From positions 1 to 36,760 of IMG/VR virus record IMGVR_UViG_3300022200_000153: a stretch of DNA of 36,760 nucleotides; one strand, written 5' to 3'. The stretch's first letter is position 1. Each line of letters begins with the position of its first letter. The notes beneath the pieces are model-generated. The model saw nothing but the letters and a program-made list of their open reading frames with translations. It was not told where the DNA came from and did not search any database. This stretch comes from a virus. Below, piece after piece: positions 22,703-30,308 of this stretch. The position numbers and the translations under genes are program-made.

Positions 22703-23142
22703 ACTTGTCCCTTGGTTGCTATAAACCAGATAACAGCAGCAATAAAGATTACACCAGTAAGCACTGATATGATAATAAGACCACCGTTAATCCATGCCCA
22801 CAGTTCTTCTTTACGTTTAATCTTAGCCAACACAGCTGCTTTAGCTTCTGCGTCACGCTTACGTTTAGCTTCTGCTTGGAAGGATAACCAGTCATCCCAA
22901 AGGCCAGCTCTACCCTGATAGATGAATAACTCTTGTAGGGCTTTCTCATGCTGCTTGATCTGCTCAAGGGCAAAGAAAGCTTCTGAGTCTGACCCTGATG
23001 AATTAGCCTTCTTGGAAAGCTCAGACTTAGAATCAAAGAATTTGAAGATATGCTGACCCGCTGCCATGATGTCACCACCATTGGCTACAGTCTCTTTGAT
23101 GACACCAAAGGCAGCGTTGGCAATTGCCAGTTCAGCAAGCAT
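22699..23142 (-). CDS. Membrane-anchored coiled-coil protein, lysis region (147 aa)
   Basis: A 147-residue protein: a helical N-terminal part, a long charged coiled coil (QAEAKRKRDAEAKAAVLAKI) and one C-terminal transmembrane segment (INGGLIIISVLTGVIFIAAVIWFI). The topology would be soluble domain inside, anchor at the end. It lies between two holin-like genes, so a part in lysis timing or envelope disruption is plausible, but the family was not identified. Confidence 0.55.
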   Translation of the reverse strand: MLAELAIANAAFGVIKETVANGGDIMAAGQHIFKFFDSKSELSKKANSSGSDSEAFFALEQIKQHEKALQELFIYQGRAGLWDDWLSFQAEAKRKRDAEAKAAVLAKIKRKEELWAWINGGLIIISVLTGVIFIAAVIWFIATKGQV

Positions 23143-23345
23143 TATCTATTCCAATATGTTAGAAGCCATGTAAGTAAACCACCAGCAATAGAGGCAATAG
23201 TCATACCCATCCAGAACCCACCTTTGCTTTTGTTAGCCAAGGCCAGTAGCTCTTTAATGTCTGTCTCCATGCTCTCTACCTTACAAGTTAAATTCTCAAC
23301 CTGTGCTGTCAGTCTCCCATATTCTACTGGGTCTATGTTTGCCAT
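23142..23345 (-). CDS. XhlA-like membrane protein / second holin candidate (67 aa)
   Basis: A 67-residue protein with an N-terminal amphipathic coiled coil (LTAQVENLTCKVESMETDI) and one C-terminal transmembrane helix (FWMGMTIASIAGGLLTWLLTYW) ending in NR. This is the arrangement of XhlA-type hemolysin/holin accessory proteins. It is the first of four membrane or signal genes ahead of the endolysin. Confidence 0.6.
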   Translation of the reverse strand: MANIDPVEYGRLTAQVENLTCKVESMETDIKELLALANKSKGGFWMGMTIASIAGGLLTWLLTYWNR

Positions 23346-23348
23346 TTA

Positions 23349-23888
23349 TCACTCCCAGTTTTGAGAGCTAACCACCTCAATCAACGCAACTACATCAGCA
23401 CAGGCGGTAATGGCTGTCTCCAGTCGGTTAGCCTCTGCGACAATGGCGGCTCTAGCGGCAACCGTAGCAGTAGGGATAGCCACATCACGCTCTGCCTTGC
23501 GAATCACCATCCAGTCGCTGCCAGCCAGCATAGAGCCAGCGGTAGCCTTGACTTGAGCAATCCAGTTGGACTTCAAACCTTTAGTAACCAGACGCTCATC
23601 GCTGTCAACCATAGCTGGGTTAGCGGGGTCAGAGTTGTCCAGCACCTTGACGTACACGGGGTTGCCGTCTTGGTCAACTTCCTCTTTGTCTTCCAATGCC
23701 TTGGGGTTGTTAATGTCGCCGTTCCAATAGAATCGGTCATCAGCACGGGTTGCATCAGCTTCCCATGTGATGCCCAAGGCTAGTCGGGCTTCAGACATTG
23801 ACCTGCGTAACCAGTTGGCGGGGTATTGAATGTCACCCAACGTAAAGGCACGGTCGAGTGGGAGGGTTTTGTTGTTTACTTTGTACAT
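23349..23888 (-). CDS. Tail-fibre-associated / assembly-like protein (179 aa)
   Basis: A 179-residue protein. The first 40 residues include a PANWLRRSMSEARLALGI segment, and the C-terminal half (GSMLAGSDWMVIRKAERDVAIP, then a long helix) resembles C-terminal regions of phage tail-fibre assembly and DUF4376-like proteins, where LAxTDWxxxRxxE is a common motif. It directly follows the large adhesin gene, supporting a role in fibre folding or attachment. Exact family uncertain. Confidence 0.55.
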   Translation of the reverse strand: MYKVNNKTLPLDRAFTLGDIQYPANWLRRSMSEARLALGITWEADATRADDRFYWNGDINNPKALEDKEEVDQDGNPVYVKVLDNSDPANPAMVDSDERLVTKGLKSNWIAQVKATAGSMLAGSDWMVIRKAERDVAIPTATVAARAAIVAEANRLETAITACADVVALIEVVSSQNWE

Positions 23889-23897
23889 ATGTTTTCC

Positions 23898-26312
23898 TTA
23901 GCCTGCAAGTGAGTTCTTAAATGGGTTCTCGGCAAATGCCATGTAGATGTAAGTAGCAGAGCCTGTGTTATTGACAGCCGAGTTCGTTCTTGCTTTCATA
24001 CCATTAGACACAAAATCCCAAACTTGAGTTCCTGCGTAGTTGTATTCGGAGTTTGGATAGTTAGGCCATATCGCCAACCGTTTATAGTTGTCAGGCTCAC
24101 GCTCAGAATCCCAAATATACCAATCGCCACTAGAATCACTACGCTTATGTAAAACGAACTTTGGCTTAAATCCCAGATGCACAAAAACTCCGTCAGCAAC
24201 TCCATTGCCCGTGTAAGTTCCGAACTTGCTATACCCTTCTACTTCGGCGAAGCAGTAGGCTACCATTGTCCAGCCAGTATTGTTTACATAATTACCTGAC
24301 GCACCACCCGAAAACACAGTGGATGTTGGTGCTGTGGAGTTCCAGTAACCTGCGTTTGTTGCCGCTCCCAAAGGTGAATCTAACCATATTATTGAACTTG
24401 ATGCGTTAGTTAACGCCGAATGATAAACCGCGTGGTTAGTCGAGCCACCTGTTCTACCAAAAGTAATAATCATGTCAGGAGTAGCCCCAAGACCATGCCC
24501 AATTGTTGCCGTAGCCACGCCATCAGCCGTATAGGTCACAATTGAAAACCCAGCAGTCGTGTTCGCACTGACTTGCGAGGTAATTGAGCCTAGCTCGTTT
24601 GTCACTGCTGCACCACCTGCTTTCCAGTTCCATGCGACAAAGGTTTGACCTGACCCAGAATTATTAACAGTGGAATCTGCACTTGTCCCTAACGTAAACC
24701 CGTCAGAATCAAACGACATTAAACCAGTAGTTTCCGTTAACTCACTAGTCGTATCGTTAGAGACAAGTGGTTTATTCGCACCGCGGACTGAGTCAAACAA
24801 TTTATGCCAGTACGCATTTGTCCTTGCTTTTATCCATACAAAATCAGGCTGAAACCCAATGGTTCTTGCATTTGTCGCGCCTGTCCCTGCGTAGGTGTCC
24901 ACATTAAACGCTGTACTCCCATTCACAATAGTCGAGTCTGGCAAGTTACCCGTGTGCAGGGGCAAGAAGTCCGTTGGAGGCGTGTAAGCGAATGGGCGCT
25001 GACCGAAGTTGAACCTAAAACTGCCGTTAGGGTCTGAGTCAGCGCCGAACAACCAACCACCGCCAGAATTAGTCATGCCTGTAAAAGCAACACCAAGACT
25101 AACACCGTTTTTATAGAACGTAATTGAACCCGCATCTGCGTCCATTGCAATACCGATAATATCTCCTGTAGTGGAAGATGCGGCGTAAGCTGTCCCAGTG
25201 TTAGAGTTATTACATTTATTACCAGTACTAACTCTATATGCGTAGCCGGGATTTCTAACACCAGCCCCATACAAACCCAACCCAGCGGCTGTTACATTTG
25301 AGCAAACACCAATCCATTGCCCAGTTGCCGTGGTAACAATTTGAACTTCAGCAAACCATTTTCCAGATGTCATTGGCATAGTAGCAAAGATTACATCTGT
25401 TGCACCGCCGTTTGCACCCACCTGATATTTTAAATTACCTTCTGAGGCAAAATCAACAGTGCTGTACTGACGGATTGCGGGATTCAACACAGCATAGTTA
25501 CCACCGTCCGCATAAATCGTGGGTGTGTCTGTCATGCTGTCGTAGGTAGCACCACTGGTCAGCGAGATGCCGTTAGGTGTCCAGTCGTTACCGTTGCCTG
25601 ATGAGTCAGCTACCAAGGTTGTCGTGTTGGTTGCATCGCTAAAGGGCAGGTAGAAGCCGTTATTGCCGTATGTGCCTTCGTAGGCGACAGGTTGCCATAC
25701 ACCCGTGTCTTCGTTGTACTCACCAAAGGATGATGGGTCTAGGGCTTGTCCGTCGATAAAGTTGACTTCTGCCATGTAACCGTCAAAGAATGCCCCTGTA
25801 TCTGCTCTATACCCGATGGTATGCGGTGACGCGCCATTAACATAGCTACCTGCATTTAAAGGCAAGTTACCATAATCCGCAGAAAAACTTTGCACCCTTT
25901 CGCCATTAACATACAAACGCATCCTATCTGCTGGAGTTGCGTCTGTTGAATCATAAACAAACGTAAAGTGATACCACGCCGAAGGGTCACGATAGACTGC
26001 GGTAGTGGTTTTTCCGTAGTCGGTTGCACCGTTAATATAATAAAAGAATAGTTTATTGTCAGGAGCAAAAGCCAAAAGAAAGAAATCTGACCCGCCAAGA
26101 TAAACTCCTAAAAGAGGGTCGTGAACACCAAGAGAGCCGCGTTTAACCCAAGCACTATAAGTCCACTTCTTGTTCTCAGTCGGAGTCCCAAACGTCCTAC
26201 TCAAATAAGCAGACGCACTTGAGCGAAAGCGCAGGGAGTTCTCAATGGTGTAGCTAGCGCCCCCACCTTGACCCGATGCACCCGCTAGGATGTTTGAACC
26301 AATAATGCTCAT
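23898..26312 (-). CDS. Large tail adhesin with LamG/SPRY-like and DUF7483-like regions
   Basis: An 804-residue protein. I take the ATG overlapping the upstream stop (ATGA) rather than an earlier in-frame start. Residues about 45-215 look like a LamG/concanavalin fold (WTYSAWVKRG, WYHFTFVYDS, MRLYVNGERV). Residues about 290-440 look like a SPRY/lectin fold (GKWFAEVQI, IGIAMDADAGSITFYKNGVSLG). The rest (PDFVWIKAR, FVAWNWKAGG, TIGHGLGATPDMII, MVAYCFAEVEGYSKFG) matches a repeat region I recall as DUF7483 in marine phages. It is probably the receptor-binding fibre or tailspike that recognises cell-surface glycans. The domain borders are rough. Confidence 0.75.
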   Translation of the reverse strand: MSIIGSNILAGASGQGGGASYTIENSLRFRSSASAYLSRTFGTPTENKKWTYSAWVKRGSLGVHDPLLGVYLGGSDFFLLAFAPDNKLFFYYINGATDYGKTTTAVYRDPSAWYHFTFVYDSTDATPADRMRLYVNGERVQSFSADYGNLPLNAGSYVNGASPHTIGYRADTGAFFDGYMAEVNFIDGQALDPSSFGEYNEDTGVWQPVAYEGTYGNNGFYLPFSDATNTTTLVADSSGNGNDWTPNGISLTSGATYDSMTDTPTIYADGGNYAVLNPAIRQYSTVDFASEGNLKYQVGANGGATDVIFATMPMTSGKWFAEVQIVTTATGQWIGVCSNVTAAGLGLYGAGVRNPGYAYRVSTGNKCNNSNTGTAYAASSTTGDIIGIAMDADAGSITFYKNGVSLGVAFTGMTNSGGGWLFGADSDPNGSFRFNFGQRPFAYTPPTDFLPLHTGNLPDSTIVNGSTAFNVDTYAGTGATNARTIGFQPDFVWIKARTNAYWHKLFDSVRGANKPLVSNDTTSELTETTGLMSFDSDGFTLGTSADSTVNNSGSGQTFVAWNWKAGGAAVTNELGSITSQVSANTTAGFSIVTYTADGVATATIGHGLGATPDMIITFGRTGGSTNHAVYHSALTNASSSIIWLDSPLGAATNAGYWNSTAPTSTVFSGGASGNYVNNTGWTMVAYCFAEVEGYSKFGTYTGNGVADGVFVHLGFKPKFVLHKRSDSSGDWYIWDSEREPDNYKRLAIWPNYPNSEYNYAGTQVWDFVSNGMKARTNSAVNNTGSATYIYMAFAENPFKNSLAG

Positions 26313-26818
26313 CGCTTGTAATCTCCAGTCCACACAGCTTGGATTTCGCTTGCACCTTTAACAATGTAATCTACACGGTCAACAGCGTCACCAGCCGTGC
26401 TTAGGGTGGGTACAACACCCGTAGCAAACTTCCATGCTGTATTCCAGCCTAATGTACGCCCACCAGTTGCATCTTGAATAACAAAGATTGAACCACTCTG
26501 ACCAGCCACCACATTCGTAGGCGCACCCACGTCAGCAGCAGTGCCTGTGAGCGTAAGCGTAAAGTTGTTACCTAACGCCAAGTCAACCGCAACCGTGGCA
26601 GTTTCCGTTAGCGTAGCGACAGTACCACTTTGACCAGCAGTAAAGGCGTTAACCTCATCAGCCTTAACACCAGAGATTTCAACTACAGTACCACCACTGG
26701 TCTTAGTAAAAATCTTACGGTCAGTGGTGTTTAAGGCAAGTTCTGCCTCTGTTAACGCACCAGCGCCGGGGACAGCAGTGGTCGTTGAACTGTTTTTAAT
26801 AATAATCGTATTAGCCAT
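26309..26818 (-). CDS. Fibre-linked beta-rich protein (169 aa)
   Basis: A 169-residue protein. Its N-terminal 50 residues (IIIKNSSTTTAVPGAGALTEAELALNTTDRKIF) match the short virion-attachment module common at the start of phage fibre proteins, where a LxxAELALN motif recurs. The rest is Thr/Gly/Ala-rich strands ending WTGDYKR. It lies between two fibre genes and overlaps the adhesin start, so it is likely part of the same fibre or a linker between fibre parts. Confidence 0.6.
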   Translation of the reverse strand: MANTIIIKNSSTTTAVPGAGALTEAELALNTTDRKIFTKTSGGTVVEISGVKADEVNAFTAGQSGTVATLTETATVAVDLALGNNFTLTLTGTAADVGAPTNVVAGQSGSIFVIQDATGGRTLGWNTAWKFATGVVPTLSTAGDAVDRVDYIVKGASEIQAVWTGDYKR

Positions 26819-27717
26819 TAGTAAGAGCCTCCGTCAATAGTGGATGTGTTTTGTAGGGCAGTGTCAGCGAGAGCACCTTGAGCCGCTGTAGCGTAATCAG
26901 TTGAAGCAGTCGCTGCTGCTGTGCCTAGTGTAGGTTGGTTTATTAAGTCAGTGTAACTACCAGTTGTTGCTACCGTAGCTAAGTCTGCTGGTTGGGTAGC
27001 TGTATCTGCCAAAGCCCCTTGAGCCGCTGTAGCAAAATAACCAACATCTTGAGCCGCCGCTGTGCCAATATCTGCTGGTTGTACTGATGTGTCAGCCAAA
27101 GCCCCCTGAGCCGCCGTAGCGTAGTCAGAAGAAGCTGTGGTAGCCGCAGTACCAAGACCTAGGTTTGTACGCGCTGTGGCGGCACTGGTGAGGTCTGAGA
27201 GGTTGTTAGCAGCTAGTAGCCCACCTGCGTCACTGTCAGTTAACGTAGCCCACGAGGAACCTTTGTAAACCTTTAGGGCATTTGTTGTCGTGTTGTAATA
27301 GAGAGCACCTGAGACAAGTGGGTTACCATCGTTGTCAAGAGTGGGATCACTAGCTTTAGAGCCTAGGTATACATCATCAAACGCATCTAAGGCAAGCTCT
27401 GCGGCTTCTTGTGCGTCCTCTGCCAACCCTTGTGCTATTTCGGCTAATCCTTGAGCAGTTTCAGCATCTGCTCTTGCAAGGTTAGCATTAGTTTCTGAAG
27501 TGAGAGCATTACCAGCCCTAGTTAAAGCAAAACCAGCTTGATCCGTAGCAATACCCGCTTGATCCGTAGCCGTACCAGCAGCGTCACTCGCTGTTCCTGC
27601 ACTACTAGCCGCTGCTTCTGCCGAGTCTTCTGCTGCTAAGGCTTGTGCTGTAACCTCAGATAAGTAAGAATCTGTAGTACCGCTCCCAGCCCCACCAAGT
27701 CCACGAAAGATTGCCAT
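26818..27717 (-). CDS. Repetitive tail-fibre-like protein (299 aa)
   Basis: A 299-residue Ala-rich protein. Residues about 25-115 are a heptad-like Ala/Glu/Gln coiled coil with short repeats (ATDQAG twice, AQGLAE twice). A central beta region (GALYYNTTTNALKVYKGSSWATL) is a common fibre module. The C-terminal 120 residues hold repeated units of the type YATAAQGALADT-x2-QPAD, present three to four times and also visible as DNA repeats (26870-27130). It is probably a trimeric fibre shaft. It ends TIDGGSY, like the small protein at 18005-18220. Confidence 0.7.
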   Translation of the reverse strand: MAIFRGLGGAGSGTTDSYLSEVTAQALAAEDSAEAAASSAGTASDAAGTATDQAGIATDQAGFALTRAGNALTSETNANLARADAETAQGLAEIAQGLAEDAQEAAELALDAFDDVYLGSKASDPTLDNDGNPLVSGALYYNTTTNALKVYKGSSWATLTDSDAGGLLAANNLSDLTSAATARTNLGLGTAATTASSDYATAAQGALADTSVQPADIGTAAAQDVGYFATAAQGALADTATQPADLATVATTGSYTDLINQPTLGTAAATASTDYATAAQGALADTALQNTSTIDGGSY

Positions 27718-27881
27718 TATTTAGTTCCCTTAGGTTTAGTTTTTCTGGTCTTTGCAGGAGGACTCTCTTGTATTTCTTCTTCTACTTCTTCGTAGTCTTC
27801 TTGTAAACGAATTTGTTCAATATCATATTCATTATGAAATTCTACAAAATTACCACTTTGTTTACATCTAAATTTAGCCAT
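27717..27881 (-). CDS. Small charged protein after the capsid gene (54 aa)
   Basis: The start is the ATG with GGAG 5 nt before it, giving MAKFRCKQSGNFVEFHNEYD; an earlier in-frame start lies within the upstream hairpin region. A short N-terminal part with one Cys is followed by a Glu-rich stretch and a Lys/Pro-rich basic tail (PPAKTRKTKPKGTK). The N-terminal pattern is like small proteins found beside capsid genes in several aquatic phages. Function unknown. Confidence 0.55.
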   Translation of the reverse strand: MAKFRCKQSGNFVEFHNEYDIEQIRLQEDYEEVEEEIQESPPAKTRKTKPKGTK

Positions 27882-27897
27882 AGAATCTCCTAGTTCA

Positions 27898-27952
27898 TTT
27901 AGTCCCCTCATGGGAAGAGACTAAAGGAACGGGGCTGCTCATAACAACCCCG
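27898..27952 (-). terminator. Two tandem hairpins behind the major capsid gene
   Basis: In the leftward RNA the first hairpin (27952-27930) has an 8-bp stem, CGGGGTTG with CAGCCCCG including one wobble, and a 7-nt loop, followed by TTCCTTTAG. The second (27925-27898) has a 12-bp stem, TTTAGTCTCTTC with GAGGGGACTAAA including two wobbles, and a 4-nt loop. Neither has a long T run, so they should act as a partial terminator or an RNA-stability element that raises capsid mRNA above the downstream fibre genes. Confidence 0.7.
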
Positions 27953-27968
27953 CTGTTCTACTTAGCTA

Positions 27969-28895
27969 TCAGGCAGCCATTGCAATTGCAACAGCGGCTT
28001 CATCACGCAGCTCTTTCACGCCATACAGCATGTCAGAGGTGAACAATGTTGCCAAGTAGTCTTGCTTGTACTGAGTCTGTGCGCGAACGCCCATCTGCTC
28101 TGCCAACACAAAGGCGTCCTTGTGGAACATCATACCAATACGAGCATCGCCAGTGGCAGTCTCGCAGTTGGTAGAAACGTAAACTTTCACGCCATAGACG
28201 TTACCGATTTGACCGTTACGGATAGTGTTGCTACTACCAACGTCACCCACAAAAGCTTGCTCAGTGAAACGAGCCAAGCCCATCATCACGTTACGAGCTA
28301 CAGGAGGCAGGACCAAACAACGATTGTCCATAGGCACGTCTGCATCATCCAACGTCTGGATAACCTTACGGATACCAGCATCAGTGATTGCAGCTTCGTT
28401 AGCGCCAGTGTACAGGGTAGTACCGTCAGAAGCGATAACAGCCTTGTCATAAGCGATAGTGCCATTACCACCTTGAGCACCACGACCCAATTGAATCAGG
28501 TCGGTGTCTACTTGACGAGCCAGAGCGTAGCCAGCATCAGCAGTATAGAACTGACGCAGTGAAGACAGAGCTTGGGTCTCTGTAATGTCTTCAATAAAGC
28601 GGCTGTACTCATAGTGCTTGTTAACCAACACTTGGATTTCGGTCTCAGCGTCTGCTTGGATCGTAACTGCGGTTGCAGCTGCTTTCACAGCGGCGTTGCC
28701 ACGGGTAGGCTTAGGGATGTGCAAGGTGTCGCCCTTTTTGCCCTTGAAGGACATCTTAGAGACGAGGTTTGCCATAACGAGGTTTTGCTTGTAGGCTGCG
28801 ATAATTTCGTCAGACCACAATTCTGGGATAAATACACCAGCGTTTGCTTTGGTTACTACACTACTTGCGCCGCCGGGATATGCTGCTGTTGCCAT
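27969..28895 (-). CDS. Major capsid protein
   Basis: A 308-residue protein directly after the scaffold gene. The opening (VFIPELWSDEIIAAYKQNLVMANLVSKM) and the following KKGDTLHIPKPTRG match the N-arm and E-loop region of HK97-fold major capsid proteins. The long middle helix region (TADAGYALARQVDTDLIQL) and the QMGVRAQTQYKQDYLATLFTSD end segment are also typical. The length is near T7 gp10A (345 aa). AAAGGA precedes the start. Two hairpins after the gene suit high expression. Confidence 0.88.
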   Translation of the reverse strand: MATAAYPGGASSVVTKANAGVFIPELWSDEIIAAYKQNLVMANLVSKMSFKGKKGDTLHIPKPTRGNAAVKAAATAVTIQADAETEIQVLVNKHYEYSRFIEDITETQALSSLRQFYTADAGYALARQVDTDLIQLGRGAQGGNGTIAYDKAVIASDGTTLYTGANEAAITDAGIRKVIQTLDDADVPMDNRCLVLPPVARNVMMGLARFTEQAFVGDVGSSNTIRNGQIGNVYGVKVYVSTNCETATGDARIGMMFHKDAFVLAEQMGVRAQTQYKQDYLATLFTSDMLYGVKELRDEAAVAIAMAA

Positions 28896-28918
28896 GATAA
28901 TTTCCTTTTAAAAATGTT

Positions 28919-29722
28919 TTATTTAACTCGACCTTCGGAATAAGCTCTCATGATTTCATCAGAAAGTGCTTGATACCGATCAGGGTCTCGTCGCATGAGT
29001 TCAATGATGTCGGAGCGTCGGTATGTCTTCTTAGAACTCTCTCCAGTGCCTTTGCTGCTTCCGGTACTAGCGGCTTTTATTGCCTGCTTACGGGAAACCT
29101 TCTCAACATCAGCGGTCTGTTGTACTACATTTTGTCTTTCTTTCCATGTAGATAACAGTTCACTGGCTGCGTCAAAGTCAAACCGTTGATCAGCACGGAC
29201 ATATAGCTCTTGGCGAACCTTACTGTTCATCACCCAGTCTTGAAACGAACTACTTTGTATAATGTCCGTATAATCAGGATGACTTGCCTTAAGGTTGTTT
29301 AAAGCTTCTGCCTTTTGCATTCGGGACGCAAGCTCTTCAGCTTGACGTACCTTAGGGTGCTTATCAATAGCTCTTGCTACAGCTGCATTGGGATCGTCAT
29401 AAAAATCGATCTCTTCTTCTTCGACTTTAGGGGCTTGTTGTGAGATGGTTTGGGCGCGAATGTAATCATCTACTACTTTACGAAGTTCTCCAACTTCACT
29501 CCCTTGTTTACCCATAGCCCTTTCGGCCTCTTGGTGCATACGAACAATGTCTTTAACAGATTTGTTCTTATACTTCTCAGGAATATCGTCTTCATCTTCG
29601 TCTTCGTAAGAATCAGTGGTTTGTTCCTCTAAGGAATCCTCTGTTTCTGTATCGAGGGTGTCGAATTGTTCGTCCTCGGTTGCTTGAGATGTATTCTCGT
29701 CTTCATCAATAAATGTTGCCAT
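28919..29722 (-). CDS. Capsid scaffolding protein
   Basis: A 267-residue protein with a very acidic N-terminal 60 residues (DEDENTSQATEDEQFDTLDT and onward), a helical middle (HQEAERAMGKQGSEVGELRKVVDDYI in part) and a basic, Ser-rich C-terminus (KKTYRRSDIIELMRRDPDRY). Acidic helical body with a basic end immediately before the capsid gene is the standard layout of T7 gp9-type scaffolds; the basic end binds coat protein. It is absent from mature particles in relatives. Confidence 0.85.
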   Translation of the reverse strand: MATFIDEDENTSQATEDEQFDTLDTETEDSLEEQTTDSYEDEDEDDIPEKYKNKSVKDIVRMHQEAERAMGKQGSEVGELRKVVDDYIRAQTISQQAPKVEEEEIDFYDDPNAAVARAIDKHPKVRQAEELASRMQKAEALNNLKASHPDYTDIIQSSSFQDWVMNSKVRQELYVRADQRFDFDAASELLSTWKERQNVVQQTADVEKVSRKQAIKAASTGSSKGTGESSKKTYRRSDIIELMRRDPDRYQALSDEIMRAYSEGRVK

Positions 29723-29773
29723 ATTGTACTCCGTGCTCTAAAGCATTGTGGAAAAGAAACTAGTGCTTGTGCG

Positions 29774-30007
29774 TTAAGCGGCACCTTTTTGTTCTGCTTT
29801 AATCTTCTCAGCACGTTTTCGTTCCCATTGCATTGATGCTCCGGGAAAGTCGCCAGTAACGCCCTCAAGTTTTACCATTGGCGTGCTTATGATTCTTTCA
29901 GCAGTTTTGTCACAGATCGGACAGTGGGTTGCCCGGCATTCCGAGTCCACTAATTTGTCTGATAAGTGACCGTCTTCGCAAACAAACTCAAATATCCGTC
30001 TAGCCAT
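29774..30007 (-). CDS. FmdB-like zinc-ribbon protein (77 aa)
   Basis: I choose the ATG giving MARRIFEFVCEDGH; an earlier in-frame start lies inside the neighbour. Cys10, Cys24 and Cys29-x2-Cys32 form a zinc ribbon, followed by AERIISTPMVKLEG and a basic tail with WERKRAEKIK. This is the pattern of the FmdB-type zinc-ribbon proteins common between portal and scaffold genes in aquatic phages. The function is unknown; a morphogenesis or regulatory role is possible. It overlaps the previous gene by 8 nt. Confidence 0.7.
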   Translation of the reverse strand: MARRIFEFVCEDGHLSDKLVDSECRATHCPICDKTAERIISTPMVKLEGVTGDFPGASMQWERKRAEKIKAEQKGAA

Positions 30008-30242
30008 TATCTTCCTCCAATGCGTCTTCATAACTATTTTTTATGGTAGACTCATAAGAGAGGATACGGTTGACAGCTTCAAGTTGTCCACGTCGATACC
30101 ACAGTTGTTTCTCGTCTGTAATGGTTAGAATGTCACCAAGTACATCAGCGTTTCCTTTGATGTCCTCAATGAAGTCTTTCCACCCATCTTGAGTAAACAG
30201 ATGTAGTAAGTTTTCGTAATAATCTTGTAATTCTTTATTCAT
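30000..30242 (-). CDS. Small helical protein at head of capsid operon (80 aa)
   Basis: The first gene after a strong leftward promoter, about 30 nt from the expected RNA start, with AAAGGA before the ATG. The 80-residue acidic product (LQDYYENLLHLFTQDGWKDF, then LWYRRGQLEAVNRIL) is of a type often seen between portal and scaffold genes in marine podoviruses. No function is assigned. Confidence 0.6.
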   Translation of the reverse strand: MNKELQDYYENLLHLFTQDGWKDFIEDIKGNADVLGDILTITDEKQLWYRRGQLEAVNRILSYESTIKNSYEDALEEDNG

Positions 30243-30279
30243 CTCTTTGTCCTTTCGTATTAGGAGAGACCCTGTGTAT

Positions 30280-30308
30280 ATTATACCACACTTTTACTGT
30301 TTTGTCAA
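30280..30308 (-). promoter_or_regulatory. Consensus sigma70 promoter for capsid operon
   Basis: On the minus strand: TTGACA (30308-30303), a 17-nt spacer ending TGG (extended -10), and TATAAT (30285-30280). Both hexamers are perfect. The -35 box and part of the spacer lie over the last codons and stop of the portal gene. It would boost scaffold and capsid transcription relative to terminase and portal. Confidence 0.93.

Noticed and set aside
28062-28562. 166-codon plus-strand frame opposite the capsid gene
   Set aside because: It is antisense to the conserved major capsid frame, low-complexity (Ser/Thr/Val), and without ribosome site or known motif.
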